Assembly: GCF_949628265.1 (NCBI RefSeq)
Contig: NC_088789.1
Coordinates: forward strand, 22,375,883 to 22,439,882
DNA: 64,000 bases
DNA from: Cloeon dipterum
Lineage: Eukaryota; Arthropoda; Insecta; Ephemeroptera; Baetidae
Direction: 5' to 3'
In this document: piece by piece, positions 1-12,455 of the stretch
Position numbering within the stretch: the first letter of the stretch is position 1
How the letters are laid out: the number at the start of each line of letters is the position of its first letter
Program-made: the position numbers and the translations under genes
Notes under the pieces: generated by a model
The model's input: only the letters and a program-made list of their open reading frames with translations
Database searches by the model: none
What the model was told of the DNA's origin: nothing

Positions 1-281
1 TAAAAGAAAATCCCAAATCAATCAGTTCCAAAAAAGAAACCGTTTCAAAGTGGGCGTTTGTCAATAACATACACAGACTATAAGACTGCACGAGCTGAGT
101 CACTCACGCACGTTGCATTTGGAAAAATCTCGGTCCTAATCTGCCCTAATTAGGAGCGTGTAAATTATTGGTTTCCTCTCGACCTGCCGCCCAAATTTTA
201 CAATTCCGTTGCCGTTGCGGCGTCGTGCAATAAACCACACGGAGAGGAGTGTGTGTCGGCGGGATGACAAAAATTTTGAGC

Positions 282-298
282 GCGCACACACACACTTG
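282..298. repeat. (CA)n microsatellite
   Basis: A short run of CA dinucleotides follows a GCGC stretch. Similar short CA runs occur near 50256-50268 and 63809-63820. No function is implied. Confidence 0.8.
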
Positions 299-919
299 CA
301 TACGCACACTCTGCCGCTGCTGTTTATTTGTCCATCTATCGCTGCTCTCGTGATTATTTGGCCGCATTCCAAAAAAGGCGAAAACCTACGCGTCCTGCCA
401 GAGTTGGGTAGTTAGGTAGGCAAAAAATATATAAATAAAATATGAAAATGCAGATGCAAATGTCGAGGCCGGAGAGGAATTCGTAATTAAATCGGAGCTC
501 CAATTACCGCCGCGCATAAATCTCAATCTCGCAGCAGCAACGACGCTTGCTCTTTTATTATTGTTATTACGCGCGCTCGCGAGGAGAGGAAAAACGACGT
601 GAGCACAAATTGAAACACACGACGACGAGTCCCATTTATCATGTGAGTGCGGTCATCGCTGGCATTTTCCCCTGCAGAGTTGCAGGCGAAACTAGTTACT
701 TGGGCCCGAAACTTATGCGTTGCTAAATGGGGTTGGACAAGCGCAATAACCAATTCAATTTATGTTCTCGAGTTAAGTGGTGTAAAATGATGGTGCTTTT
801 TTCGGTGCGACACAAAACATCATTGGTGGGCGGGTTTCCTTTTAAATTGCGTCGTGCAGGCATCATTTTTACGCATCGTGAAAATTTTATTTAAATTTTA
901 AATTAACTGACTGAGTGTC

Positions 920-1400
920 TTTATAGAACAAGAAAATTTCAAAGAGGATTAATACTGTGAAAATCCGGAAAATCCTTGTCATATATGCATTAATCTGATC
1001 CCTATATAAGGAGTCAGTTGTAGCCAAAATTAATTTGGGTATATTAGCTTTTTAGAAAAGTGGTTGCAAAGTTATAGCAAGCTGTCTCTCAAATCCCTAC
1101 TTCAAGTCTTATTTTATTTTAAAACAAAGAGTTTCCCTAAAAAGTGTTGTACATCTCAGTGGACATATCTCATCGAGAGGAAACGAAATATGCAAAGAAA
1201 TTGTGGTCAGTTAAGTGCTGTAAATTGTGCAGTAAATTGGCGAAAATATTATGCTGTCCCCCCTTTTGATTTTGCACATTGCACAGAACAAATTGGTAAA
1301 CGAACAATTTAATTCTCTGTTCAACCAACAATTGTATTATTTGCAATTTTTGGCATGTAAAATAAGAAACCTGGTATACATGCAACATACTCTTTTTCTG
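920..1400 (+). repeat. Dispersed repeat family B, copy 1 (approximate limits)
   Basis: This block shares a series of words, in the same order, with blocks near 5320-5640, 6170-6500, 32150-32530, 37930-38200 and 58900-59060: CCGGAAAATCCTTG, then a 'GTGGTTGCAAAGTTA' type word, then a 'GAGAGGAA(T)CGAAAT' word, then 'ATTGCACATTG...ACAAATTG'. Copies are 65-80% alike by eye and have no ORF. It looks like an old non-autonomous transposon. The 32-kb copy lies inside a hAT-like element with target duplication, so family B may be hAT-derived. Confidence 0.5.
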
Positions 1401-4400
1401 GCATCCTGATAATTAAAAACATCATCAACAAAATGTTTTGGCTAGAACAATGCTAATTTTCCAAAAAAAATTCGATAGTATTTTCTATTGATAAAAGTTC
1501 CAGAACAAGACAAAACTTCCTGGAAAAATACCCATTCTACTTAAAAATATTGAGGAATTATGGAATTAAGCTTTTAAATTAAATTCAATATTGATTTTAT
1601 TATGGATCAGAAGATACATTAAATCTTTCAGCTTATCTGGAAAGTTCAAGACGAGTCACTAGTGTGTGGTTTTTGAAATTCTTATTTTATCATTTATTTA
1701 TTAAACACTATCATGTGTACAACGAAGTAAATATTACAATTTGTCATTTTATTTAGCTGGGCACTTTCCAGCTTGTGTCAGACTCATCTTGTTTTTGTCA
1801 CAACTAAGGAAATGGTAAAAGTCTATACTCTCATCACAAAGTTTACACACACAAGTAGGTAGAGTTTCGCTATGAAATTCTGTTACTTTGCATAGCAAAA
1901 AGTGGAAGCCGTGAAGATGAAATTCTTATTATGATAATTGGTTGCGATTTTGCAAAAAAATGTAAAAATTTCGTATTGTTCAAGTTCCAAAGTAGAATTT
2001 CTCAAAATACGAAAGAAATACTGCTCCTCTATGGAATTTTCTCCCAAGCTCACACACATCACTCATTAAGACTGTTTGATTAACTATTAAGAATTTGAAA
2101 TTTTGAGAAAAATGAGCCACAACCGTCCAGTGACAAGTGCTTTAGTTAATATCATTTAAATAAAAATGATTTCATCCCGGAAAGAAAATTACCAAGGATA
2201 ATCAAAAGATAAAAGTCATTTTACGCACGTTCAAGACCGAGTATAAGAGGATCAGCTTTTCGTTTCTAATTAGCAAAGTGATAAATGGACAATGTCAGGT
2301 TCTAAGTATCGTTCATTAAGTTGGACACCACACACGGTACCTCCAAGTTGCCTTCTATATTTCCAGTCGACGCAAAGCTTTGTTTTCCACTGTGACCACA
2401 CACACGTGCGCCTCCTTAATTAATTTGAAACGGAGAGATGACGTCAATTTTGATCACAATCAGCGTCTCTCTGCGCAAATATTTGACTCTCCGGTTAATT
2501 ATCATTTAATTAAGCCACAAGGAGGCGGCGTGAATTGCACACACTATGCGGCCCTGGGACGAAAAAGCAAAGAATATTTTTTGAAGCAACGGGGCCCTAA
2601 TTAACCGAGTTGGAAATGCGAGCCTCGAAATTCTTGCTGCGACCCGCAATATATAATTGTGTCATGAATTATTACTTTGAGGAATGGACGAGGGCACGAC
2701 CACGACAGTCGCTTAGTTGTCATTTTGCTACTACGCCATAAGCCGTTAATGAGATGTGTACGTGCGTGTGCAATAAGCCCCAAGCAAAACATTTTACATT
2801 TCAACTTGACAAAAAGGTGACACAAACACGCCCTGAAAGAGAATATTAATTATGTAAATGTGAATCAACTGTACTTGGCGAGGTATGTTTGAAAGGTTTA
2901 TCTTATTAAACATGCGATGTAAATAAAAATCGGATTTTGCAAATTTATTCCTAAATTTTATGGCTTGACCATGTTTTTGTGTTTCAAATTTCATTCCTCA
3001 TTCTCGTTGAGATCTGTCTTATCGTGAGAAGCTTGAGGGAGAGAATTTTCAATTGAAGCGAAAAATTAATCACGATTTTCAGGTAGTGTTCGCCAGAAAT
3101 TTACGAGCAGAACTCATTTCGTGATGAATTTGTGTAGCCTGGCGCAAAGTTTCCGAAAATTTTCGATTCGACAAATTCAAATTGAGTTGGAAAAGCCACC
3201 CAAAAATTCTGCCAGGTTGCATTATTAAAAAAAGATGTTACACATGGCGACAAAACCAACGCTGCTTTTTGCCAACATTCCTGTGCCAATGAAATTTATT
3301 ACGGATGCCATAGAAGTTGTAAAAGCAAAAGCGGTGGCTTCTTTTATCAGTGTTTTACGGCCTGCAAGTGTGAAAAATCACTTGGACGCGCTTTGCCTGG
3401 TAATGGAACAAGCCAACTTCCATCATCCGCACTCGTACCTGCGTCTCGACATAAACTCGTTTCCGAACGCAAAAACAACGTGAAAAGCTTATAATATTTA
3501 CGAGCCGAGCGATTGGCCGGCGAACCCTTTGGATAAATATTCAAAATAATCAGGCGAGAGGCAGTCTTGAGAACAAATTTACACCCGAGACGAATTCGAT
3601 TTCCTTTTACAAAATGCTTCTTTGCCTAATTCGCCGTTCGCGCGGGGGCAATTAAACGCCCACGGCCGACCAGGCGGAGGAAGAACTAACTGCGCGCGCG
3701 TTTCCCTCCGCTTTGCATGAATTAATATTAAAAATAACTCTCTATCACCATCGCAACCCGCGAGCCGATGATTTACTCGACTGTATTTGCTCATTTCCAA
3801 CGCATGATTTATCGTAATCAAGCGGCAGTTGTGCAATTACCACGCAGCGCGAGCCGTTTGAATGGAGAAGCGATGCGTGCACCTTGAGCCTGAGTGCCTC
3901 TTGCTTTGGGTAGGGCCCTGACTGTGCGTATAAAACATCAGATATGTGAGTGGGTAGGCTGTGCGACTCTCGGCGCTTTTTAATTATTTCATAGCTGAAT
4001 GAGCCGCGCGTAGCTAATAAGTGACTTGTCAGAATAAAAAGCTGTTTTATTGGCGCTTGACCAGTAAGAAAGAACGGCGCTGCAGATATGCAAATCGCCT
4101 TTGAATTAATGTGTCGGCGTGACGATTATTTGTTGATGGAATGGAAATCGTTAAAAATAATAACCACCGGCAAATAAAAGAAAAAGGTTAATAGAAATTA
4201 TTGCCTAATACGAATTCCCTTTTTTTTGCTATTAGAAAGAACGGTCGGGCTTTGATACTTAAAAGGAAACTCTTAAAATGCTACGTTTTAGTTGGTTGGT
4301 GAATTTATTGATTCGTGTAGCCCAGCGTGATGTGAATTAGGTTCAGAGGTCACAGATTTTAGCTATTTACAGAAGTGATTGGAAAATCTAACTAATATAT

Positions 4401-5319
4401 TTAATTTTTTTGTCCCATTGGTGATATGCGGATCTGTAGAACAGTTTTTTTTTTAATATGACGCAACGATAGATGGGTCATTTTTGACAGTCAGAATAAC
4501 AATTTAGTTTTGAGTTTTTATAAAAAAATAAATGATTTTTCAACTTAAAATATTTCCAATTTTTTCATGCTCTCTACAAGGAATACTTGCGGAAATATGA
4601 AATTATAAATAAACAATTTAACATTTTTGGAAAATGGAGCTGAAACCGACAGAGATTCTGACATCCGATAAATTTGCTGAAACTTGGTTTATTTTGAATC
4701 AATTAAGCTAATATTAAAATTGCATTCGCGTGTTCCTCCCTTCTTGCTCGAGAACATAGAAACTCGTTCTTCGATAAATTCTGTGGGTGCTCATTGTCAG
4801 ATCGAGGCCACTGGTAGGAAATGCATCTGAATAGCGTGCCCCATAAAGAAAAACCTTGCGGAACATTACACTGAGTATATTCGCCTCTTTAACACCAATT
4901 GTTCTGAAAATTTTGCGATCGAGCCAACATGTGCTACAGTGCATCGGAGCCAAAGAAACGCGGAGAGAGAAAGCAATAAACTAACAAAAGTGTGATCTAT
5001 TGAGAAAATATATAAGATGCGACAGTTGCCTCGCGTGTCCTTGCTCTCACAAAAGGCAGCGGCGTCGAGGGCGTGGGATTTTATTCGCGAGATACATAAA
5101 CACAAAAGCGCAGCTTTTCATCCAAACGCACAGTGTCAATTTAGTGACACTCCCAAGAAAAAGAGATTCAAATGCAAATCAAATCTCGTGCGGCGGTGAC
5201 ATAATCTTGGCCCGCAGGCTCTCGGCACAGCCTATAAATATATTCCAGCCGCGCGAACGTGTTGATGGCAAAAAGTGGCAGATTATTTACGCATGAAAAA
5301 GGAGCGCGGATTAAGAACA

Positions 5320-5640
5320 TTGTCTTTTAAGAGGATTGAACTGCAAACCTCCGGAAAATCCTTGGTGCCGTAATAATGCGCATCAACTATTATCCCTAGA
5401 AATTCAATTCAAGCCAATATTAACCTGTAAATTTGCGATGAAAGTGGCTGCAAAGTTAGCGTACTTTTCAAATGGTGAGAATTGTTTCACTACTTAAAAT
5501 CTTTTTTTATTTCACAGCAAAGAGTTCTCCCGAACCGTTTTGAGAAAATTGGAGCAAGGTTTTCTTTTCATTTATGATTGAACTAATAATTTTGATAACA
5601 GCTTAATATTTCTTGTCCTGTATCAATCCACTTTAAAACA
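5320..5640 (+). repeat. Dispersed repeat family B, copy 2 (approximate limits)
   Basis: Matches copy 1 through 'CCGGAAAATCCTTG', 'GTGGCTGCAAAGTTA' and 'AGCAAAGAGTT'. The 3' part is diverged or truncated. No coding potential. Confidence 0.45.
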
Positions 5641-8600
5641 AAAACGGTCTTTGGGCGCAGCAAATTCTAATGTGCGTGCATGCATTAATGTCACGCGCGC
5701 GGTGCGAAAAATTGCTATTGTCAACGACACGACGAGTGCTGTTTTCACGCGTGTCCTGCGATTTATATTTATGATGCATTCTTATTGGGAGCGTCCTTAC
5801 GTGTCGAGCGATGAAACAATGAAACATTGAGTTTCTTGTTCATGGACAGCTTTAAGTGGGTGAAATTGCGTAAAGTAAGTAAATCATATTTGCCTTTCGC
5901 TCAAAATTCCTTCAAAACTTGGCACAAATATAGAATATTTTAAAATAAGCTGAACTGCCGTGTATATTCCCAACACAATGTCTCCAAAGCTTTGTGTATA
6001 ATGTCTGCCTCCTGGAAATGGTCATAAAATTCAATAAAATTAAGAATTATTTCTCTAAGAAAAGCCACACAAAATTGCTCAAATCTTATCACTGTTGTAT
6101 TTTCTAATCCAAGAGAAGAAGACTTGAAATCAACCACGAAAACAATATCAATCCTTGGAAAATTTTAGAGAAAAATCTGAAAATCTGCAGTTTTTAATGG
6201 TTATTAAGTGCTGCAAAATTCAGAAATAATTTTACTCTGTTCCTCGAAAGAGATGAATCAACCAAATTAAAAAATACTGTCTAGAAAATGAGGAAAATGG
6301 GCGAAAATTTTTCCTGATGGTATCATCTTAATTTCCAAAAAAGGTACTAAGTTAAAATGCTGTGGTGATTCACTGTCTCCCTGTTGAAAATATTAATTAT
6401 TTACTTCCTCCAGGGGATTAATACCTTATAATTTGCACATCGTTGAATAGATCGCGACGAGAGAGAGGAATCGAATTGAAGAAAAAATCTACACAAATAC
6501 CCGTTTATAGTTTTAATCAATTCAGATTTGACCGAATTTCTCCAAAAATGAAACAGTTATCGTCATCTATTTTTTCGCTTCGATTTCTCTCGTTGCGCTC
6601 TACCTAACGGTGTGTGAAATATGAGGCAAATTTACCATCTACGGTGAAATGAATCATAATTTTCAACGAAGAGACAATGAACTTGACGCTCGATTAGCAT
6701 GCAAGCTTTAGAGCCGATACGTTCTGAGAAATTTAAATGACATAACCTGGGAAAATTTTGGCACTCCCCTAATTAAGAAATGACAAGAATGATTTTATTT
6801 CTACAATTTTTCTGTTGGAATCCACTTAAAGAGAACTAAACTGCTTTTCCAGAGGTCCAAAGTTGAGCCAAATATTTTTACTCAGCAGGAGTGACAAAGA
6901 TGGATTTTCCTAGAACTTTTAAGTTGTTATGTTGAGCCAAGTATGCGCGTTTTGTAATGTGACGGATTGCTTGTAATAGAATCGCCGCAGCTTTCTAATT
7001 TGACAAACGCGCTGCTCTGCTGAAATCAGCGAGTTGACCTTTTCTGCTGAGCATGCGAATGACCAAAGCGGTTCAACGACTCAATTTGATCGACATTGGC
7101 TGCTGCTTCGATTAAAATATTCTACGCGGCGTCGACAATCGCCGTGTATCTATTCACCTTCGGAGCACCGGAGGAGCAGTGTCATAATACGCGTAATATA
7201 CAAAGTCGATTAATAAATAATTACACACGCGTAGGCCGCTTTGTTTATATCGAGTTTTCTTTACAAGACCACACATCACTCTCAGTTGTTATGTTGATCA
7301 GTAGCACAACTACTCGGGGATTGTATATTAGATTCACAAATTGAACCTTGGCGACCGGTCAGCGATCGTGCTATATAGTAAAATCGTTACTGTCGCACAA
7401 GGCAAAGGTCGGCGTTACTTATTTAATGCACTTTGATGACCAAATACGTTTGCCTATTGTTCATCAAAAAGGTAAACGGCCTGCGGTTAATAACTTCATG
7501 TAAACTTTTAAAACTGGAGAATGCAGGCTGTTGCTTGATCACCTGATTTTGTCTGTAATATAATTTTACCGAAAATCGGAAAATTAATCATTCAAAAAAT
7601 TTGGGGAAAATTCTAATATTACGAAAATTTTGTTTCGTATTATGATAGAATAATTATTTATTTTTATATCACAGTGTCACGCAGTTAAGATCAATAACGT
7701 GTATAAATTGATAGGGTTGTGCAGTGCAAATCACCAAATCAATTGTTTTTTCTTGAGCCTTTATGATGTCCCTGATGCCCGAACTTTAAAATGATTACGA
7801 ATCATCAATTTTTAATTATTTTCTGACGATTTAACAAAAGGTTTCGTTGTTTAACCGGTGGAACACTTTATTTTTCGAATTTTAAACGGGAAAATAAATA
7901 CTCCATTATATTCAAAGAAACGTTTAGAATTTCGTGTCTTAGTTTTCTGGAAATTATTTTGTTCAACCTTTTTTAGTTGAAATGTTTTGATTTGACGCGA
8001 ATCTAGCGATTTAATACTTAAAAGAAAATAACTATTTAAATTTTAAAATATATAGTATATTAATTTTCTTAATTTAGAACGAATTTGTCGAGACAATTGA
8101 ACTGGTGGGTAATTTTTATTCAAATCTTTATTCAAACACGAACTTTGAATATGTTACAGAAATGTTTGTCCCAGACTTGCTTTACAAGATTATACTATGA
8201 GTAACCTTGAAGACCAAAAAAATAATTTAACTTAAAGGATGCTAAAATGTCGTATGTTTTCAAAATTGATTATGTAATTTACGTCTGGGTTTGAGTTAAG
8301 TAAAAAAGTAAAATGTAAACCTAAATAACTAAGATAGATAGATTTATTCATTAAACACCAACAATGTGCAACAAAAAAGTATATAGTACATTTTTATAGG
8401 AAGCACCTTCAGTGAGAGACAGGCTTTTTTATCACATTCCAGAAGGTGGTACATATTGCTGGTAATAGTAGAGCCACAATATGTGAAATTCACGTTTATC
8501 TGATGCACCAAGGGAAAAAAATTTGTCAAGAAATGGTACAACTTATTACGTCAGTTAACTATATTTGGAATTTTCCCCTGTGACAAAATTGGAGCTAGAT

Positions 8601-10105
8601 AACCAGGTAGTAAGCTCAGAAAGTTTTTAAAATTTTGAAACTAACATTGAGAGCTATATATTTGCAATTTTTCCAGCTAAAGTTGGAATTTCTCTGGTGA
8701 TATTACTAAAATTGTTGTAAATATGATTTCGCCAAAAACTTGCACGTTAAATCCGAAGAATTTCCTAACAAAAAACAATAACCAATCTCAGAGAAACTAA
8801 AAGCATATATTCAACATCAAATAAATGTGTTTATTTATCTAATAATGCTAATTTCGCAAACGACTCACTCTGGTTTGTTTATTTCTATTCATCACATTTC
8901 TCTCTCGCAGAGGTAACTTCACTATTTCGCTCTTTATTTTCATTCAAATTTAATTTCCACGTCATTTTAAAACAATTTCCAATTCGGACGAAGTATACGC
9001 GTCCCCCTTTTGCCGTCACGAGAGACGCGCATACTTAATTGCGAAATAACGCTTTTTTGCGTCGTGAATTGCACATTGTTTCATACCGCGAGCGGGCAGT
9101 TTGAGGTCGTGATACACTTATTGTGTGCACATACAGAATTGCAAGAGGAGAATCATGACCCTTTGTTTGCAAATTTAAAAAAATAATGAAGAAATGTGCT
9201 CATCGCCAGCAAATTCCTGCATTTTCAAAATGAAAATTTGATCTCTCGTCCGCTTTTGCGTTTGAATGCAAATTTGCAAGAGAGGTGAGTGTTAGGGTTG
9301 TCAGGCGGCCGTGTATCAATCAAGCAGGAAATGCTGTCAGAGAGGAGGCAGGCCACCAATTACCAGCGCGCGTGTATGGTCATCGTGCGGAGAAATTGCG
9401 CATAAAAATGAGCGAAAAGCGCTATAATTTGCAGCAGAGAAGGAGCTGTCGGCCTCCGGTCTCTGTTATCATGTTTCGCAATTGCACTGCTTTATTTTGA
9501 ATATATAAATGGTGGCGAGAAAGAAAAAGGAAAAGTCCACTTACTCGTCGCTTTAGGTACTTGATAGTAATTGCAATATATGCTCTGAATAAATTTAAAC
9601 TTGTTTCTCACCGAATCATAAGCAGGATTTTGGCAAAAGAGCGGACAAATATTTACTAAAAGACCGGCAGTTTTTTTTAATAATTATGAAACTTTGGAGC
9701 CCATTTTGGACAGTGAAATAAAAATTAAAATTTAATTTTACCATGCTTTCAGCTTTTACAATTTTAATGACAATTTTTTATCCACAAATTTTTTTAGTAT
9801 CAACTTAAATTTAGTTTTTGATTTCTTGACATTTCTAAAAATTTTATTGACACCCATTTTTAACCTCCAAGCTTTCATTTTGCACTTTAATCAGTGGTTT
9901 CCTCGAAATCTTATCAAAAAATTCTAAAAATCGCAAGGATTTTCTTGTTTTTTCCCCTGGGAAAAAACCAGACGAAGAATCTCAAAATCCTAGTAAAAGT
10001 TGTGAATATTTTCTTATATGTATGTTTTGATCCTCTCAAAATTAGCAAGTAAAAAACTGCTGAGGGCATCTTCAGATTTTCACATCACATGTTTTGTTTG
10101 CGCAG

Positions 10106-12044
10106 ATTCTGTCGGAAGCACTGATGCCTCGAGTGGGTGCTCAAGCCCGAGGACCCTGATTCGGCCTTCAAGCACCTCAAGCAGCCCGGTGTATTTGCAA
10201 AACCCGTACTCGTCAGGACACACCTCGCCCGTGAATCTCCAGTACCTGCAGGTTCGCAAAATTTAACATAATTTTGAACGTCCTGCAATTAATTATATCC
10301 CGGCAGCACGCAAGACACGGCAGCATGTCGCCCGAGGTGCCCAACAACCTGGGCGGCCTGGCGATTTTCTCATTTGTCAGCGCCGAGAGCAATTTGCAAC
10401 TGCGGCTCTCGTTCCCCGAGCTGCAGCACAGACTGAGGGAGGCGGTGGCCAACAGTGCCCTCCTCAGGGGAGGAATGCTCCTCGACTCCAGGGAAAAAGG
10501 AGGTACGTGTTCATAAAACTTTTAAAGTTTAAACGATAATTTATTTTTAAAATGTATATTATTATTTAAAATATTATTTTAATTTATTTGACTCTTTGGC
10601 GAGACAAATAAATCAATGTTACTTTTCTGGAGAGTTAATTATCCATAATAGACTTCACAATTTTTTTACATTTATTGTTAGGATTTTTTTAAATCTCTTC
10701 TGGCTAAATAAAAGACGATTTTAATCACTTTGATTTATTCCATATGAGTATCGGGAGATTTTTTAGTCAAAAAACCATCGGCACAATTATATGCGGAGTT
10801 TTTCATTGGCTCTTCGTAAAATCAATTAGATTTAACCACTCAAAATTTAGAAAAGGTACCACTTAGTTCAAATTTCTGTTGAATAAAAAGACATTTCCCC
10901 TTCATTCACAAATTTTAGTTAATTTTTAATTATTTTTGAGCAGTTCTATTCCCAATGGTGCACTTCACGGAAGACAAGGAAATTTTGAAAATGAGGCTTC
11001 ACCAGCACGGAACGCTCTTGGACGATAAAGCCCTGGGATCCGATTGGCACCTCCAGCAAGGTAAGGTGGCAGCACACGGTTGAAAAAAATCAGTTAAAAC
11101 ATTAAAATAATTTTCAGGCGTGTACCGCGAAGTGAGAAACATTATTCCGGACCGGTCTCCTGGACACGAGACGGATGACGACGAGTACAGCTACATCCTA
11201 ATCGGATTCAAAAGCTTAGACACGACCTTCAGTCAGGCGAGTAGAGTCAAATATTAAATTACTGTCACCAAAATCAATTGAAATTGTTTATTAATTTTAA
11301 ACAATAATTAATATCACCGAAGACGCCTGACTGTCGTTTATACTTTGTTCTAACCTTAAATGAGCACAAATCACGCATTTTTAAAGAATGCAATGGAACA
11401 TATAAGGCACGAAAATTGATAGGAAAAATGCGTAAAATGTATCTCAGTCAGCAAGAAATTTTTGGGACATGTGTAGTCAGCCGCCCGACCAAAATTTTGC
11501 TGAGGCAAATTCAGCCAGCCATCTCCTAAAATTACGCTGCTTAGTGAAACCTCTAGTAAAATATTTAAAAATGGAATAATGTAGCCCAAAACCATCTTAA
11601 TGAAGTCATTTTTTGCTAAAAAAAATAACTTGATATCCTTGATATAAATAATTTCAATCTGCTTATTTTTAGGTGATGGTAGACTCCTGGAAAGACTGGA
11701 CGGGCGCCCGTTCGATATATTTGAACCTGCCAGACGAACTGGGCCTGTCGCGGATCAGCTTCTTCCATAGGGAGACGCCGGAGGACGTGCGCCTTTTCAT
11801 GTACGTTGTGCTGGTCGAGTGCCGGAGCGCCGGGACGCCCGAGCGTGCCTGCCGCCTGCTCGACTTCACGCAGCGGCTGCGCGTCGAGCGGATGGCCGGC
11901 TACGTGTCCGTCTACGCGCCCCTCCGCAGGTCCACCCTGGAGTCGTCGGCCTCGGTCAAGGTGCTGCCGCCCGTCGTTCAGAAACACGGACACAAATCGC
12001 GCAACCTGCTGCAGCACCTCAACGCCAGCCAGTGGGCCGCGTAG
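10106..12044 (+). CDS. Unrecognised protein, last five coding exons (at least 316 residues), 5' end missing
   Basis: Exons 10106-10251, 10307-10502, 10944-11060, 11118-11236 and 11673-12044 join in one frame and end at TAG (12042-12044). All acceptors are AG. Donors are GT except the fourth, which is GC at 11237; the only nearby GT (11241) would shift the frame into an early stop. The first exon begins in mid-codon after a polypyrimidine-AG, so earlier exons must exist, probably outside the window. About 50 Ser/Pro-rich residues come first (SSP, TSP, MSP motifs, possible phosphosites), then a compact folded-looking part with words such as 'GGLAIFSFVS', 'GTLLDDKALGSDWH', 'DDEYSYILIGFKSLD' and 'LFMYVVLVECRSAG', then a basic tail ending 'LLQHLNASQWAA'. 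No signal peptide, membrane segment or catalytic motif is seen. The last exon is GC-rich. I cannot assign a family and do not guess a function. Confidence 0.85.
11237..11672 (+). other. GC-AG intron in the unrecognised gene
   Basis: The donor reads CAG|GCGAGT and the acceptor TTTTTAG|GTG. Both flanking exons are in phase 0 and only the GC donor preserves the frame. GC-AG introns are a known minor class handled by the U2 spliceosome; the strong CAG/GAGT context fits that class. Confidence 0.75.
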
Positions 12045-12455
12045 AACACGACACCACCTGACTTGATTGTTTTTAAGCTTTCCTGTTTCATCAGAGGGGG
12101 TGATACACTTTGTCCAAAAAGAATTTGTCCTAAACTTTTTGCTGACTGAGCACCATTTTGATTTTATTTTTAAATATTGTTAGGGTGCTCTAATAGTGTC
12201 CAAATAATCAAGTTTGACGGATAAATGTGCCGGAAAATCAGGGCAAATCATCACCATATTGGAAAAATTCTATTAGGACAAAGTACTCGCTCCCCATCAG
12301 AGATTACTAGGAATTAAATAATATTGGAATTGACTATAGGGCTTCATTTTAACCTCAAATAAGGACGATGTAAAAGTGCCTAACTGTTAAAAAGGTGATT
12401 TTTCGAAATAATACAAGGGTCGCATCTCGCTTTCAGTAAAACTAGTTACTATTGT
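12045..12455. other. Intergenic region between convergent genes
   Basis: This 411-bp stretch holds the 3' ends of two converging genes. On the minus strand an AATAAA (plus-strand TTTATT at 12163-12168) lies about 290 bp past the PTCD3 stop. On the plus strand the best candidate is ATTAAA at 12313-12318. If both are used the two 3' UTRs overlap. Nothing else is seen. Confidence 0.5.
12163..12168 (-). terminator. Candidate poly(A) signal of PTCD3
   Basis: AATAAA on the minus strand, about 290 bp downstream of the PTCD3 stop codon. It is the first canonical hexamer after the stop, but the assignment is by position only. Confidence 0.4.

Larger units (their letters stand above)
1..10105. other. 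Long non-coding region upstream of, or a giant intron in, the gene at 10106-12044
   Basis: No open reading frame here resembles a known protein; the short ORFs are AT-rich chance frames. Because the first visible exon at 10106 begins with a splice acceptor and an incomplete codon, at least part of this stretch must be an intron of that gene if its 5' exons lie outside the window. Compositionally the region alternates between GC-richer unique blocks (roughly 1-860, 2340-2830, 3590-4100, 4990-5290, 5640-5820, 6940-7340, 8870-9500) and AT-rich blocks containing degenerate repeats. The GC-richer blocks carry many homeodomain-like TAATTA/CAATTA cores and CpG-containing words, which could fit cis-regulatory modules, but that is inference. 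Confidence 0.5.

Noticed and set aside
11616..12066. Long minus-strand and alternate-frame ORFs over the last exon of the unrecognised gene
   Set aside because: They are shadows of the GC-rich exon 11673-12044, whose plus-strand frame continues the upstream exons.
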